A stretch of DNA of 64,000 bases from Salvator merianae (Eukaryota > Chordata > Lepidosauria > Squamata > Teiidae), in the NCBI GenBank assembly GCA_003586115.2, contig QVOM02000034.1, positions 106,963,510 to 107,027,509 of the forward strand, in the 5' to 3' direction. The position numbers and the translations under genes were made by a program. Every line of letters begins with the position of its first letter. Positions within the stretch are counted from its first letter, which is position 1. This document shows, one piece after another, positions 11,601 to 22,764 of this stretch. The notes under the pieces are model-generated. The model did no database searches and had not been told where the DNA came from. It was given only the letters and a program-made list of their open reading frames with translations.

Positions 11601-12862
11601 TGCAGAAATGGCACCTTGCCTGCTCCAGCAGTGGACCACTTGAAAGTGTCTGTGCAGCATTCCAAAGTGGTGGACCAGACCAGCCATTCGTGTGCAGATG
11701 GCAGTGTGCCGATCTAGTCTACTAGGACTGAGGAGCCCAGTGCCATTTTGCTGAGTACCTAGAAGCGTGCCATTTCTGGGCACTTAGAACAGTTCCAGCT
11801 GACAACTTCAGAAGCTACATTTTCATTCTCAGCCTCTGAAGTTTGCCCATGATGGGCTGTCTGTAATGCAGATAGCCCTTGGCACAGGCCGCTGCCTACC
11901 TGCCTGATCTTGAGTTGGATCACTTGATCTGATCCAAGATTGGCCCACTATGGCATGAGTTAACAATGCACCTACAGTACTCCTCTGTTTCTCAAGATCT
12001 TCTTCCCATTTCTGTCTTTCTAGTTCAAAATTCATCCTTCTTTTATCTTCTTTAAACACATCCACACACTGAACATACATAAACCATTGTACCTCCCAAA
12101 CCTCCTGATTTAACTGCTCTCTTGTTTTTAAAGAAAATTCATTTGTTGCATTATTTTTACTCAATATTTCTTCACATTTAATCAATTTATCTCTTCTCCC
12201 AGATTCTTTAAATAAACCCTCATATGGTGAGACCCGCACTGGTATTCTGGTGTATAATCTACTTTTATATTTATTCCAAGCGTTCCATAAAGCATTTCTT
12301 ACATAATGATTTTTGAAGGCAGCATTCACTTTTACCTTGTCATACCATAAATAACTTTGCCATGACACATCATTATTCCAAGATATCTTTTCTGATCGGT
12401 TACAGTCAGCAATTTGAAATAACATGATTTGGCCTCTGCTATTGACTTCTATGGATGAGGCCCTTTCGGCACTCACCTTTAGTCCAGACTAAGAGCCCCC
12501 ATAGTCCTCTTCTGTGCCTCATTGGTCTGCATGTTAACATGAATCTGTCTGCATTAGACTGAGTGTAATCTCAATCAGGGAGGCCCTGATCAGGATCACC
12601 AGAAGACCTGGTTCAGAAAAAGGAGATGTGCAGAAGGCACGCTTCCACATTCGGGACTGTTGGGGGACTCATTTCAGTGGTGCACCATAATGCATCCCAT
12701 AGTAGATCCGAGACTAGGAATTTTGGCTGATACTGGTCTGCAATGCACTATCATGCAGACGGCACTGATCCAGACTATGCCTTTCTGTGGTCTGAAGCAA
12801 TGGGCTTGGCTGGTCCAGACTCACTGGTTTAGACCATGGAGAACTAAGTGCAGAAAGGCCGC
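11590..12862. mobile_element. Palindromic element split by an L1 fragment
   Basis: The right end GTGCAGAAAGGCC (12850-12862) matches the terminal motif of family S (GGCCCTTTCTGCAC at 63847). Left and right parts share inverted words: GGACCAGACCAGCC near 11665-11690 against GGCTGGTCCAGAC near 12808-12822. This suggests one foldback element interrupted by the antisense L1 piece at 11940-12470. The left boundary is weak. Confidence 0.45.
11940..12476 (-). mobile_element. L1-type LINE ORF2 C-terminal fragment
   Basis: The minus-strand frame (open from 12476 to 11829) contains LWNAWNKYKSRLYTRIPV, SPYEGLF, FSLKTREQLNQEVWE and VQWFMYVQ. These are the C-terminal region of reptile L1 ORF2, downstream of the polymerase core. 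It lacks the EN and RT domains, so it is a 5'-truncated copy that also lacks a clear A-rich tail. The open frame of 215 codons is unusually long for such debris, which suggests moderate age. It is antisense to DPYD. Confidence 0.78.
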
Positions 12863-13319
12863 GAGTCTCTACTTCCTGGTGTCATCAACTTAAATTATGA
12901 GATTTGGCCTCTGGGTTCCTCTAACTTCAGTTTTCCATAGGCAGCAATCATGTTATATATTTTTGCATTATATAGTGGTTTATAGTTTATAACAAAGATT
13001 TCTGGAAGCGTGATAACTGGCTTAGGGCATAAACATACAGAACAGATCTTGATGGTTTTCAAACGTTCTTTAGCTTCAGACTCACTTCTAAGCAAAAGGC
13101 AAAGTACTGATTTTGACCATAATAGGCCAGCTGGATGTGGCCAATGATTGAGCATTCTCTCTATTCACATGTCTCAGTGTCTGGTCTTCAGAAGTTAACC
13201 ATATCTGATACTGGAGAAAGCTGTGATCATGCTACTTGAAAAGAATATTATTTTCGCTAAACTTTCCTAAGTATTGAGATCAACATCTAAGTGACCTTTC
13301 TGTACTTACCTTAGATCTG
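12863..13319. other. Unassigned intron sequence
   Basis: I see no gene and no repeat that I can name. Confidence 0.5.
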
Positions 13320-13690
13320 GATTAAGGGGTACAGAGGCCTACCTTCTGCATGTTGGTGTGGAATAAAGGATTGCTGGTGTACTGACCATTGGAAATCTGG
13401 ATCACAGAGGCATGCAGAAGATGCTCACCTCTGTGTTCCAGTTTAGCTGGGGTGACTTTCAGCAATGCACCAAAGCATACCACCAAAATGGGTCCCCCGG
13501 GGGATCCAAGTCCAAGAACTTTCATTCCTGGCCATCAGAGATTGCCGGGGGTAGCTCTAAAGCTTGTGTGAGTTTGGGGCTGACACAGAGGCTGGGCTGG
13601 AATAGACCATAACAATGCAGACAGCTGTGCTCCGATCAGGAGCAATCCATCCCAGTTTTAGGATGAATTGCCTGATCCACATTATCTAGC
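13320..13690. mobile_element. MITE family F3, probable copy 1
   Basis: Words such as GGCATGCAGAAGATG, GTGTTCCAGTTTAGC and AAAATGGGTCCCCC appear in inverted orientation relative to the copies at 50280 and 63400 (TAAACTGGAACAGAG; AAAATAGGTCCCCC). It is degenerate and the ends are approximate. Confidence 0.5.
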
Positions 13691-13696
13691 TGCATT

Positions 13697-13730
13697 AGTG
13701 AGTAAGTGAGTGAGTGAGTGAATAAATAAA
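13697..13730. repeat. (GTGA)n then (AATA)n
   Basis: A short tetranucleotide run, GTGAGTGAGTGAGTG followed by AATAAATAAA. Confidence 0.8.
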
Positions 13731-14787
13731 GTGAATGGCTATAAGCCTATACATAGCATAAACATAGTCTATGAATTGCAAGTTGTCATTAATGACAGTG
13801 GGCATGGACACAGCCAGAAATAGGGTGATTGCACATAGCACCATCTAACACCAGAGCTTCAGAGCTGGGATACCAGTTTTGTCAGCTAGTTGAGTCTTAC
13901 CAAGAAAGTTTGAATTTCCAGTTTCTGTTTGTTTTGATAAAAATAATAATCTAGGCGCACATGTTTTATGGACCTGGAATTCTCATGACTGGGCATGCTG
14001 TAATACATGGATGGCTTTGTCTCTGTAGAGCAGCCTTTTCTGTATTTGTGTTTCCTCCAGACTTTCACAGACATCATATCTCATTGTACATGATCTCTGG
14101 TCATGCTGCTTCAGGTTAATGAGTGGTATAGCAATCTCTGGATGAATGAGGAAAGGTGCTGTAGATACAAGATCAATTTGCAAGGAATTTCAGGCTGCAA
14201 TCCTTTCCCTGTGTTGTGGAAGTCTAAGTCCCGTTGACCCCGAGGGGATTTACTTTTGAGCAGATTTGCACGGTATTGTGCTGGCACTGATTGTTCATTT
14301 ACAGCTGAGCAACCTTTCTCCTGTAGTGTCAAAGCAATATGACACTGAACCTCCAGTGTAGTGCTCTGAAGCCATGTGGTCTTGAAAACAGAGAGTATTT
14401 TACACATAGCTCTGCTGAGAAAATTAATGTAGTATATGTACGTAAAAATGCAAATCATGGAAGGATCTAAAGATGAAATTATTGCAAATCAATAACATCC
14501 AGGAAGAGATTTAATTATATGAAGACAATTCAGTAAAATTCTTATCTCTTAAATATTCAAAATCCAGATTCATAGTGGCTTTTACAAGAACACGTTAATA
14601 TAATTGATTCAGAAATCTATATTACAAAGTCACTTTTCTTCCCTGTGTGTTTTTATGAAAAGAGCCAGTGCAAGGTGATATGATGTAACAGTTTGTTAAA
14701 TTGATTATCTCAGAACTTTGAAATTCTCCCCCCACAAATACACACACCTTTTTAATGAATGCTTCCCCCCCTCCTCTCTCCCTACAG
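13731..14787. other. Unassigned sequence before exon 2
   Basis: I recognise no repeat here. It contains the acceptor tract of exon 2. Any branch point would be an A within the AT-rich stretch 14720-14760, which I cannot fix by reading. Confidence 0.55.
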
Positions 14788-14898
14788 AATATTCTAGATC
14801 TGAATCCTCGTAAACAAACTCATGTGTCTCTGAATTCAACGGCAGCAAAAAAACATGAGAAGAATCACTGGAAAAGAAATATGGATAAGAGCTGCTCA
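14788..14898 (+). CDS. DPYD: DPYD exon 2 (residues 14-50)
   Basis: This exon encodes part of the N-terminal segment of dihydropyrimidine dehydrogenase, the cytosolic NADPH-dependent flavo-iron-sulfur enzyme that reduces uracil and thymine to their dihydro forms in the rate-limiting catabolic step. Frame 1 from 14788 reads [11 protein letters not shown], then [16 protein letters not shown]. These match the vertebrate DPYD motifs ILALNPRTQTH and HWKRNPDKNC. The exon is 111 nt (37 codons), bounded by cctacag and gtgagt, phase 0 at both ends, like human exon 2 (c.40-150). By alignment it covers residues 14-50, before the first Fe-S cluster cysteines. Residue 29, the site of the common human C29R variant, is Asn here. 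The open frame running on past 14898 is intronic read-through. The N-terminal Met codon is in exon 1, outside the window. Confidence 0.96.
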
Positions 14899-15687
14899 GT
14901 GAGTACCACTTCAGTGTGTACTGTGTTTGGAAAACATTGCCGTATGGTGAAAAGTAGAATTCCTAATGGTCTGCAACTTGGGTGTAGGCAGGAATGCTGC
15001 ATTTTGAACTCCCATTTCTGTCCCACATCCACAAATCTGGCTTATCCTGATATGTAGGGTTGACTGATTCATTCATACATTCATTCATTGGCAGCTTATG
15101 ACAATATCATAATGTCCTGTGATTTTGTGAAACCAAGTGGCGTTCCGTTAAGCCCGGCAGGAGAGGCAGGTCAGCATATCTGAGCCTGTCACTCATCCCA
15201 ATACCTTCAAACCACAGTTTGGAGGATGGAGAACATGATGTTTAAATGTAGCCATAGCTTAGGGACCTGCTAAGAAAAACTGCCAAATTACACTCTTAAA
15301 TGAGCCTTATTGCGAAAAATGCTATGGAAAGGAGAGACCACATAGAAAAACAGTTTGAATTATATTCTTTATCTGGGCTTCATGTATAACCTACTGTACT
15401 TAAGCTCTTTTAAAATCTGTCTTACCCACCACAACGTTCCTTGCCCTGAAGATAATATATGCTTTCTATGGCCTGGGGCCCCATCATTCTTTTTGACTGA
15501 TCATTCTTTTTGACTGATCTTCCCAACACTTCTTCACTCTGAGAAGTTTAGAATCCGAAGGGTGATGGAAGATTTTTCTATATATTTATTTATTTATAAT
15601 TGTGCACTGGCTCATACATCTTGGGAAAAAAGTTTAAAATTAAACTGCCCCTGCTGCACAACTGTTCATTTAAAAAAAAATGTCTTA
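14899..15687. other. Unassigned start of intron 2
   Basis: There is no named repeat. A direct duplication of TCATTCTTTTTGACTGATC occurs at about 15483-15520. Confidence 0.55.
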
Positions 15688-16133
15688 GGGCCTTTCTGTA
15701 CTTTCCATCATGCAGTATTCACAAGTAAACATTCCAAGATGGAACAGACCTCACAGTGAGGCAGCCATCCGCACTGCGAGGACTGGAACATCCTGGCAAT
15801 GGGCTTCCATCACTCACAGTGTGAATGCTGGTAGCCCACACCATGACAGTGCCTGGGGAAACATCTGGCCACTGCCATGGCAATTGGGGATGCGGCACAA
15901 CTGCACAGCTGCAGCCATGCCATGCCGGACTATGCACAGCAGCGTCCACACATGGAAATAGGGGTGAACGCTGTGTACCGGGAGCAATCCAGCTGTTCCT
16001 AGTACAGCTCCATAGGTAGTAGCAATCGGGAGTGGCTGTAGCCTGCTTCCGACTATGAGGGCCTCCACAATGAGTGGATGCACTGCACTAGTGAGCGTCT
16101 GCACGCTTACTGGTAAAAAGTGCAAACAGCCTC
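15688..16133. mobile_element. Foldback MITE family N (nested palindromes), copy A
   Basis: The left end GGCCTTTCTGTACTTT and right end GTGCAAACAGCC are inverted copies. TCTTAG flanks both sides (15684-15689 and 16133-16138), a candidate 6-bp target duplication. Inside are the family hallmarks: AACATTCCAAGATGGAACA, GGCAGCCATCCGCACTGCG, CACAGTGTGAATGCTGG and GCCATGGCAAT. It is non-coding. ORFs on both strands over it are by-products of the palindromic composition. Confidence 0.82.
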
Positions 16134-16201
16134 TTAGAGAAATTTCTTGAAGCACTCTGAACAGATCTTGGACAAATAAAAATGGCCTGAGCTTTCCCCA
16201 T

Positions 16202-16323
16202 CTAGGCCCTTACTGCATTGGGCCTTATTCCAAAATATATCTATAGTCTGCACCAGCATGCGGATAGCAGGTCCCTATTCTGGGATATAATCTAGAATAA
16301 GAGCCAATGCAGAAAGGACCTAG
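16202..16323. mobile_element. MITE family S (palindromic, GATATAATCY core), copy 1
   Basis: The left arm CTAGGCCCTTACTGCATTGG and right arm (reverse) CTAGGTCCTTTCTGCATTGG match over about 40 bp with few differences. Inside, CACCAGCATGCGGATAGCAG recurs in the copy at 54528. It is 122 bp and essentially two terminal repeats with a short loop. Confidence 0.85.
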
Positions 16324-16972
16324 TTGCAGGATGTGCATTTCCCCCTATGTGTGGATGAGCTGGACTCTAATTGTAGAGGAAAAAGAACCTGGATGAGAAC
16401 ACTGGTTCACTTTTCAATACCTGTTCAACGTTGTGCTCTGATTTTTGAATGTTGTCCAAAGTACAAACCATATCTGCAGCTACGTTATTATCAAACTATA
16501 GAGAAAGCCTCTTGCAGATATTCTTGGTCAGACCAATCACTGCTTACATTTTCTGATAAAGTTTTTTATTAGGTGCACATCAGCACCAAACATTGTGCAT
16601 GAGAAAATTACATACAATAGGAGACAGATCTCTTTTCCCTGCTTGTCCTCCTCCGGTAATCACTACCTTCATTCAATAGTAATTAGAAATATGTAGGTAG
16701 AATTCTAGTCCTATGAAGCATTAGTCCTTTTAATCACAACTATTCAGCCAATAATTGGTATAATTTCCTGGGGGCTTTAGAAAGAAGTAGCTTGACATTT
16801 GACTCCCTATACTGATTGTGTCCAGGGTTATACTTTCTGTGATATTGCTCTCGAAGTTTCTGTCTGTTAGAGTTACTTTGTGCCCCTGTTAGAAATGGCA
16901 CCAAGAGGTATTAAAGTTATTGACAACTGTAGAACTGTATTTTTAAATACTGTAATACTGTATTTCATATAT
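16324..16972. other. Unassigned intron sequence
   Basis: There is no recognised element and no supportable gene. Confidence 0.5.
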
Positions 16973-17152
16973 ACTGTTGTGTAACACTGAGTTGTGGCTG
17001 ACTCCTGGTTGATTGCAGCCTCTCTATGCAGTTTTCTTGGCAGGGATACAGAAGTGGTTTGCCATTACCTACTTCCGGGGAAGACTGGGGATCGAACTGA
17101 TAATCTTATGCTTTCCTGGCAGTTTGCTCTACCAATGAGCTATAACCACTCA
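16973..17152 (-). mobile_element. tRNA-derived SINE, copy 1
   Basis: Read on the minus strand it starts GAGTGGTTATAGCTCATTGG, a pol III A box (17126-17142), and has the B box GTTCGATCCC (17088-17097). The body contains TAGGTAATGGCAAACCACTT and it ends in a TTGTT/AACAA-type tail region. It is not a functional tRNA: no acceptor stem or intact cloverleaf follows. Two relatives lie at 58562-58910. Confidence 0.85.
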
Positions 17153-17976
17153 CATCTATAAGTCAAGGCAAATATGTGGCCTGTTTTTCATTTCTCAGAG
17201 ATCATTTGAGGTCACTTTGAACCTTGCCCAAAATCAGAAGAGTATAGCCAAGGAAAAGTTCTGCCCCACAAATCAAACAAGTTGACATATCCTAGCAGAG
17301 ATCAATACTCATGTACTAAAATCTGATATTAAAGTTGCTTAATTGGCAATGTTTGCGAAAAACTGCCGGAATGACTGTTCTTTTAAGAAAATAAGGGTTG
17401 AGTTTTAGATGAGAGATTTTTCTCTTCTTGCTGGTTTACCTTCCAGTTATATTGCATCTAAAGTCTATGGGAATTGCAGGTTCTTACCCTCTCTGAGGAT
17501 TTGGTTCAAAAGCTTTAAAAACAAACCAAATTCTTTTGATTATCATCTGTACTTTCCAAGCTGTTTGTATTTTTCTTGGTTGTATGCATAGTTGAAAGTG
17601 TTTATTGACTCTGCTTAGATTAAAGCTTGAATGGCTAATACGCTTGGTTTGAATTCACAATTGACTATAAAAATTTAGATATATCCAGCTAGGAATAGTA
17701 ATGTTTGAGGAGTTTTCTTTAAAGCCCAAACTGCAAAATAAACAAAATTCTATTCCCATAACTTTGTTGTACCTGGTTCATAGCAAAGGGAGGGGAAAGA
17801 AAAAAAGAGCGCCTTTGGCTTTCAAGTGGGTTTTGGTCTATTGTAGCTGTGCAAATAAGCCGCCTGCTGGTGCTTCTTTTGCAGCACTTATAACATTTGA
17901 TTTCATGTATCATTTGTCAGCAAGATAATATACAAATATACAGGGGACAATCACATATACTTTTCTTTGTAATAGA
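17153..17976. other. Unassigned intron sequence
   Basis: There is no recognised element. Small ORFs at 17409 and 17701 lack motifs. Confidence 0.5.
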
Positions 17977-18395
17977 GGGCCTGTTTGTATTGTACCCTTA
18001 GTGAGTCATCTGGTGCTCACCAGGTAAGTGCATCCACACAGCCCCACTGCCACAGTGTTGTCAACTAGATGGACACTACTAGCTGTGGACAACAAAATTG
18101 TTGTCCGCAGCTTGAGTGGGAGCAGCTGGACGGCTCCCTGTCAGCAACGTTCGCACCCTCTTCCGGGTGTGAACGCTGCAAGTGGGTGGCATGCCCCAAT
18201 TGCCATGACAACAGCTGGACATTGTTGCAGCCTCTGTCATGAGGATTGGGCTGGCCATCCGCACTTCAGGTGCTGGAGGCCTGGTGCCGAGCTGTACCAG
18301 CCCTTGCAAATGCGGATGGCCACCACGCTGTGGAGTCTTGCACAGCCTAGAATTGTATTGGTATACCATTCTAGGCTGTAAAATGTGAACAGCCC
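17977..18395. mobile_element. Foldback MITE family N, copy B
   Basis: The ends GGGCCTGTTTGTATTG and ATGTGAACAGCCC are inverted. It has GGGAGCAGCTGGACGG, CTTCCGGGTGTGAACGCTG, CCAATTGCCATGACAAC and GGCCATCCGCACTTCAGG. A ~15-bp palindrome, CTAGAATTGTATTGGTATACCATTCTAG, lies near 18348-18376 (split here only as its arms CTAGAAT and ATTCTAG). It runs in the opposite orientation to copy A. Confidence 0.8.
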
Positions 18396-18528
18396 TGATA
18401 CTGGTAAGTACCTTTACCCCCAGAACTCCAGATTAGGCGCAGCATAAATGATACCATGGTTTTGCAATGCTATAATATTAAGAAACAAAGTTTTAAGAAT
18501 ATTCTGCATATGATCACTTGGGTGATAA

Positions 18529-18669
18529 AAAAAGAAAGGAAAGGAAAGGAAAGGAAAGGAAAGGAAAGGAAAGGAAAGGAAAGGAAAGGAAAGGAGAAAA
18601 GAAAAGAAAAGAAAAGAAAAGAAAAGAAAAGAAAAGAAAAGAAAAGAAAAGAAAAGAAAAGAAAAGAAA
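18529..18669. repeat. Compound pentanucleotide (AAAGG)n-(AAAAG)n
   Basis: About 12 AAAGG units (18534-18595) switch cleanly to about 15 GAAAA units (18595-18669). The purine strand is the DPYD sense strand. The Lys/Glu/Arg ORFs over it are artefacts. Confidence 0.95.
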
Positions 18670-19189
18670 GATTGTAGCAAGAGGTGGCAGTACAAACTCC
18701 CAGACCTGCTAGGATAGGCTAAGGACAAGAGCAATGAAAGGAGCCGTAAGCAGCAGCAGAATATGCAGGAGGGTAAGGCAGGGCTGAAACTGGGATTTGA
18801 ACCTCCTCTTAGAGCTTCTGAATGATGTTTGGATCAAAGCACAATTTGGAGAGGTTAAAAATGAAGGCCGCTCTAGTTCTGCTGCGTGAGCCGTTGCTAT
18901 TGTAAAATTGCATAACGTAGAGTTGATGAACACAGCAGAAAGTTCAGCTTTGACATCCTATGCTTTGAACCCAGACTGGGCACTCTGGGTATCCTTTAGT
19001 TCGAGATGCCTAAAGTAAGCTGGCATGGTTGTGCAGAATTCTTTCATTCCAGGCATGTGTGGGTGCTTGCAGCAGCTCTAATTAGGAAAAGATTAGATAA
19101 TTGGATAAGATTGTCTGTTGCGTTAAGACTGGTTTTTGCAGCCAAATCTTTCTTTCTGTTTTTCTTTCTTCCAATATTTGTGTCCCTCC
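18670..19189. other. Unassigned intron sequence
   Basis: There is no recognised element beyond the flanking repeats. Confidence 0.5.
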
Positions 19190-21650
19190 CTTCACCTGAA
19201 GGTCTAAGGGCAGGTCACAACGTTAATAAAACATTAAAACCAGCTTCTGGGCCATCTTCGAGGGTAGGCCTGTATAGAATGCAGGTTATCAGAACTTGGG
19301 TCAATGTGGTCCCTTTGTCCCTAACCAGGAGAGGTCAGCGCTGGTGAATCAGTTGGAGAGGGAAGTAAGCACTACTGACTATCACTGCCACCTGAGCCTC
19401 AAGGGACAGCAATGAATTTAGAAGCATCCCCAGCCCATGTACCTGTTTTTCCAGGGACAAAATAACCCCAACCAGAATGGGGATCCTCCTTGACTTCCTG
19501 GACTCGAGACCCCATCACACAGAGTTCTTCTGTCTTGTCTGCATTCCATTTCAATCCATTGGTCCATATCCAGCCCATTATTGCCTCCAAGCAGCTGTTA
19601 CACACCTGAACTGCCTTACTTGACTGAGGAGGAATGGAAAAATAAATTTGACGACCATCAGCATATTGATGACACCTCCCTCCAGATCTCCTGATGGCTC
19701 TCCCAGTGGCTTCATATAGATTTTGAATAGCACAGGGGACAGAACTGAGGAACTCCATATGATAGTTCCCAAAGAATCGAACTGAAGTTCCACGTTGCTA
19801 CCTTTTGGAGCTTACCATAGAGATAGGAGTGCTTCAGTGCCTCAGAGTCCCAGTCCCTGAAGTCAATCCAGCTGATGCCATGCCTGATGGTATCGAAGTC
19901 GCAGAGAGATCAAGGAGAACTAACAGGGTTGCATTGTCCCTGGCCCTTTCCCTGTAAGGTCAATCATCAGAATGACCAAAACAGTCTCAATGCTACATCC
20001 CAACCTCAAACCAGACCGAATGTGGACCAGATGTTCTTTCCCCTGAGGTGTTCAGCAAATCAGTAAAGACTTTGGCTGAGAAAACAGATTCCCTATCTTC
20101 CTTTCAGGCATTGTTATTGCCCCCAAAGTGGATATTAGCAACTGGATGTTAGTTATTTAATATCTCTGGATCCAGGGAGGTCCTTTTAAGATGGGTGTAT
20201 ACCACAGCTTCCTATAGTGTTGTTGGCACATCTTTCTTCTTCAATAAGGCATTTATCCCTTTCTGTATCCTCTTAGCCATGGTTCCAACCCCTGGTTATA
20301 AGCCATAGTTATAAGCCATGGTTTCAACCCCTGCAAACAGCTTTTCCCCTTCTTTAGGCTGCCATCATTGAAACTGATTCAAAATAATAGGATCAGACAG
20401 TGCTCCAGATACCTCCTATAAACCACTTCCACCTATGGAGTCCAATTAAATGCAAATCTGAGCAACATTTTTCAGGAAATGCTTTGTAAATTTATCATAG
20501 CAAGCCGCAAAGGTGACATAGATGGATCCTTTCTGCTAGAAGACAGCAGCATTTTAACCATTTAGAAGAACTCTGATGGATGACCACTTGAGGATGCATT
20601 GATGGTGGAGAAGTGTGCCTTCTTTGCTGTCACCACAAACCCCATTGTAGGTATGATAATGTGCTCTTACCTGTGTTTGGTTAGATGCACATTGGGATAT
20701 ATGCCACTTGAGCTCTAGCGACTGGCCTACCTGCTTCATTACATGCAGCTCCCTGCTATATCAGTGAGACTAGAGCCTTGACAGGAGCATCAGCCATGTC
20801 AACTGGAAATTCCTCCAGAGCAATCAATAATCCATCAGATTCCATAAGTCTTCAAAGACAAACAGTTTTGATGAGTCCTTCACACTTGCAGAGGAAACAG
20901 ACACCATGAGTTCAAACTTCACCAGAAAATGATCCATCCATGACAGTGGACTTGCTACTAGTCCAATGGATTTCTACCCTTCCACTCTGTAGCAAAATCC
21001 AGGTCAAGAATATGCCTTGTGGTATGGGTTGGGCCCATAACATGCTGAAACAGCTCCATGATTGTCATAGAGGCCATGAAGTTCTAAGCTGCCTCCTAAA
21101 GACTTCCTTAGCATGAAAATTAAAGTCCACTAATGCCATCATATAGGGAGCCTCCAGCACCACGTTTGAGACAGCCTTTGCCACCTAGACAGGGAAACTG
21201 TTGGGCAGCAGGGTGAACAGTACACCAATAGCAACCCTGTTCTGTCTCTCTGGCCCCAAACCAGGAACAATCTAATCACCAAGTGGATAGGCATCTGATG
21301 AGAAAAGTAGATTTTTTGAGGACTGTGAAAAATAGATTCTTTATGGACTATGGCAACTTCTCCATCCTATTCCACAAGCTTGGACTGGTTCTTCACCAGC
21401 TATCCTGGAAGGTGAACTGAGTAAGCTCACCCATTGTTGTCTCTGTGATACACACCAGGTCAGCCCTTTGAGTCGTGGATGAATGATGGCTTATTTTGAC
21501 TGGCCTGATATTCAGCGAAAACAACACCAAGCCAGTGAGAAGTCCAACAGGCATCTCATCTTTCTTAAGTTTGAGAAACAAAATGGAACTACAAAAGAAA
21601 CAAAGTAACATCTTCAGAAAACAATAAGCTGGCAAGGTGTGAAACTAGTA
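19190..21650 (-). mobile_element. L2-type LINE, near full-length ORF2, decayed
   Basis: On the minus strand, from 21640 downward, it shows the endonuclease start (LNIRPVK, DLVCITET), DFNFHAKE (near 21110-21140), and DHFLVKFELMVSV (near 20890-20940). It continues into the RT: LKRTSLDPEILNN (near 20165-20200), IETVLVILMIDL (19960-20000), SPVLFKIYMKPLGE, RCHQYADGRQIYF (the YADD box reads YADG) and WNADKTEELCVMG (19500-19560). The order and words are those of L2-clade LINEs. Frames are broken many times, and the second catalytic Asp of YADD is lost. It is antisense to DPYD and is the most complete LINE in the window. Confidence 0.9.
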
Positions 21651-22429
21651 GTGCACAATAAGGGTCCTGCAGAGGTGGTTACAGTGATCTCTATCAAGCT
21701 TTGAATGTAGGGGCCAAGAGCAGTGAAGGTCCTCTTGTTATTTGAAGCTCACCTCCAGAGATTATGATACCCATGCCCTGTCAGAAATGCCAAGGATAGC
21801 AAGATTGTGCATCTGCTCAATAGACTGGTCCCTGGGAGCACATGCCTCCTGTGGAATTCTATGGCCACACAAGCCTTTAGGTTGAAGCACTCCCTGGAGT
21901 GAAAATCACACAGAGGAGCACTTAAAAAAAAAAAAGACCACTTTAAAATGATCTTCTAAGCATTCCTGGGGCTGTGGGCCACCCCAGCTATCTGCCATGG
22001 GTATGGCTGGAATGGCCCAAGCAGCGCTCAGAGCCTCACATCATTTTGCTGGCTCTGGAAACAGCTCGAGAAATGGCTCATTTCTGATGTGCTGCAAAAT
22101 ATCTCCATGCTAGAAATTCAGATCTTGGGGAACTTTTGTTTTCCAAATACCAAAAAAGGCTGGGCCAGGATCATGGCAGAGCAATATGGGCTAAGACTGG
22201 CTTCCACATTGTGCACCAAGAAGCTCCCTGCTGTTCTCATTTTACCTGTAAGTCACAGAAATGCGTTTTCTGGCTTTAATGAGGATTAAGGCACTAGCGT
22301 ATGACACTATCACCTCAAAGTGTCTTGAGACACTCCCCCCCACTGCACGCGGATGCAGCATTAGTTAACAAGGATAGTATCTATAGTGTGTCACACTACA
22401 CTATGTATGTTTCCAGTAAAGATTTCCAA
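21651..22429. other. Unassigned sequence, possibly the LINE 5' region
   Basis: The first few hundred bases may be the 5' part of the antisense LINE. An A11 run is at 21925. I recognise nothing else. Confidence 0.45.
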
Positions 22430-22481
22430 AAAGGAAGGAAGGAAGGAAGGAAGGAAGGAAGGAAGGAAGGAAGGAAGGAAG
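22430..22481. repeat. (GGAA)n tetranucleotide repeat
   Basis: About 12 uninterrupted GGAA units. Confidence 0.95.
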
Positions 22482-22764
22482 TGGATCAGATCATGCTCAT
22501 TTCTCATCTTCATTCCAATCTATAGTTTTCATGTTCCAGTATACATACATACACTGAAGGATCTTTGCACAGCAGCCCTGTGAACTAGAGCGGTCATTAT
22601 AATTTTAGGGCCACTTCAGGAAGAAGAAGTCCTTAGGTAATCTTGCACTAGAATCTCCCTCTCAATTCTGGAGCTAGGAACATCTCCAGTTCTCCTGCTC
22701 AGTCCTCTTCATGTAGCAGAAACAACTGAACTCGCAAAGAGGCAAGGCTCATGTGATAACTGCT

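Larger units (their letters stand above)
1..14787 (+). other. DPYD: DPYD intron 1, 3' part
   Basis: This is the sequence upstream of the exon 2 acceptor. It is intronic by inference, because exon 2 begins at the codon where exon 1 of vertebrate DPYD ends (after residue 13) and no exon 1-like start followed by a donor was found here. It holds no other supportable gene. The bulk is transposon debris listed separately. The acceptor at its end has a strong pyrimidine tract (14764-14783) followed by CAG at 14785-14787. Confidence 0.85.

Noticed and set aside
11829..12476. 215-codon open frame on the minus strand as a possible gene
   Set aside because: Its motifs are those of an L1 ORF2 C-terminus. 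It has no start context, splice partners or domain of a host gene.
1..14787. DPYD exon 1 or promoter, especially the CpG-rich 9107-10308
   Set aside because: There is no start codon followed by a 13-codon DPYD N-terminus and a donor. The CpG-rich part has transposon ends.
14899..15057. Open frame continuing past exon 2
   Set aside because: GTGAGT at 14899 is the donor, the exon length matches the orthologue, and the extra residues have no DPYD similarity.
17088..17142. tRNA gene on the minus strand
   Set aside because: A and B boxes are present but no full cloverleaf or acceptor stem. The same text recurs at 58.6-58.9 kb with a SINE body.
18456..18734. Lys/Glu-rich and Phe/Ser-rich ORFs
   Set aside because: They are translations of the pentanucleotide microsatellite.
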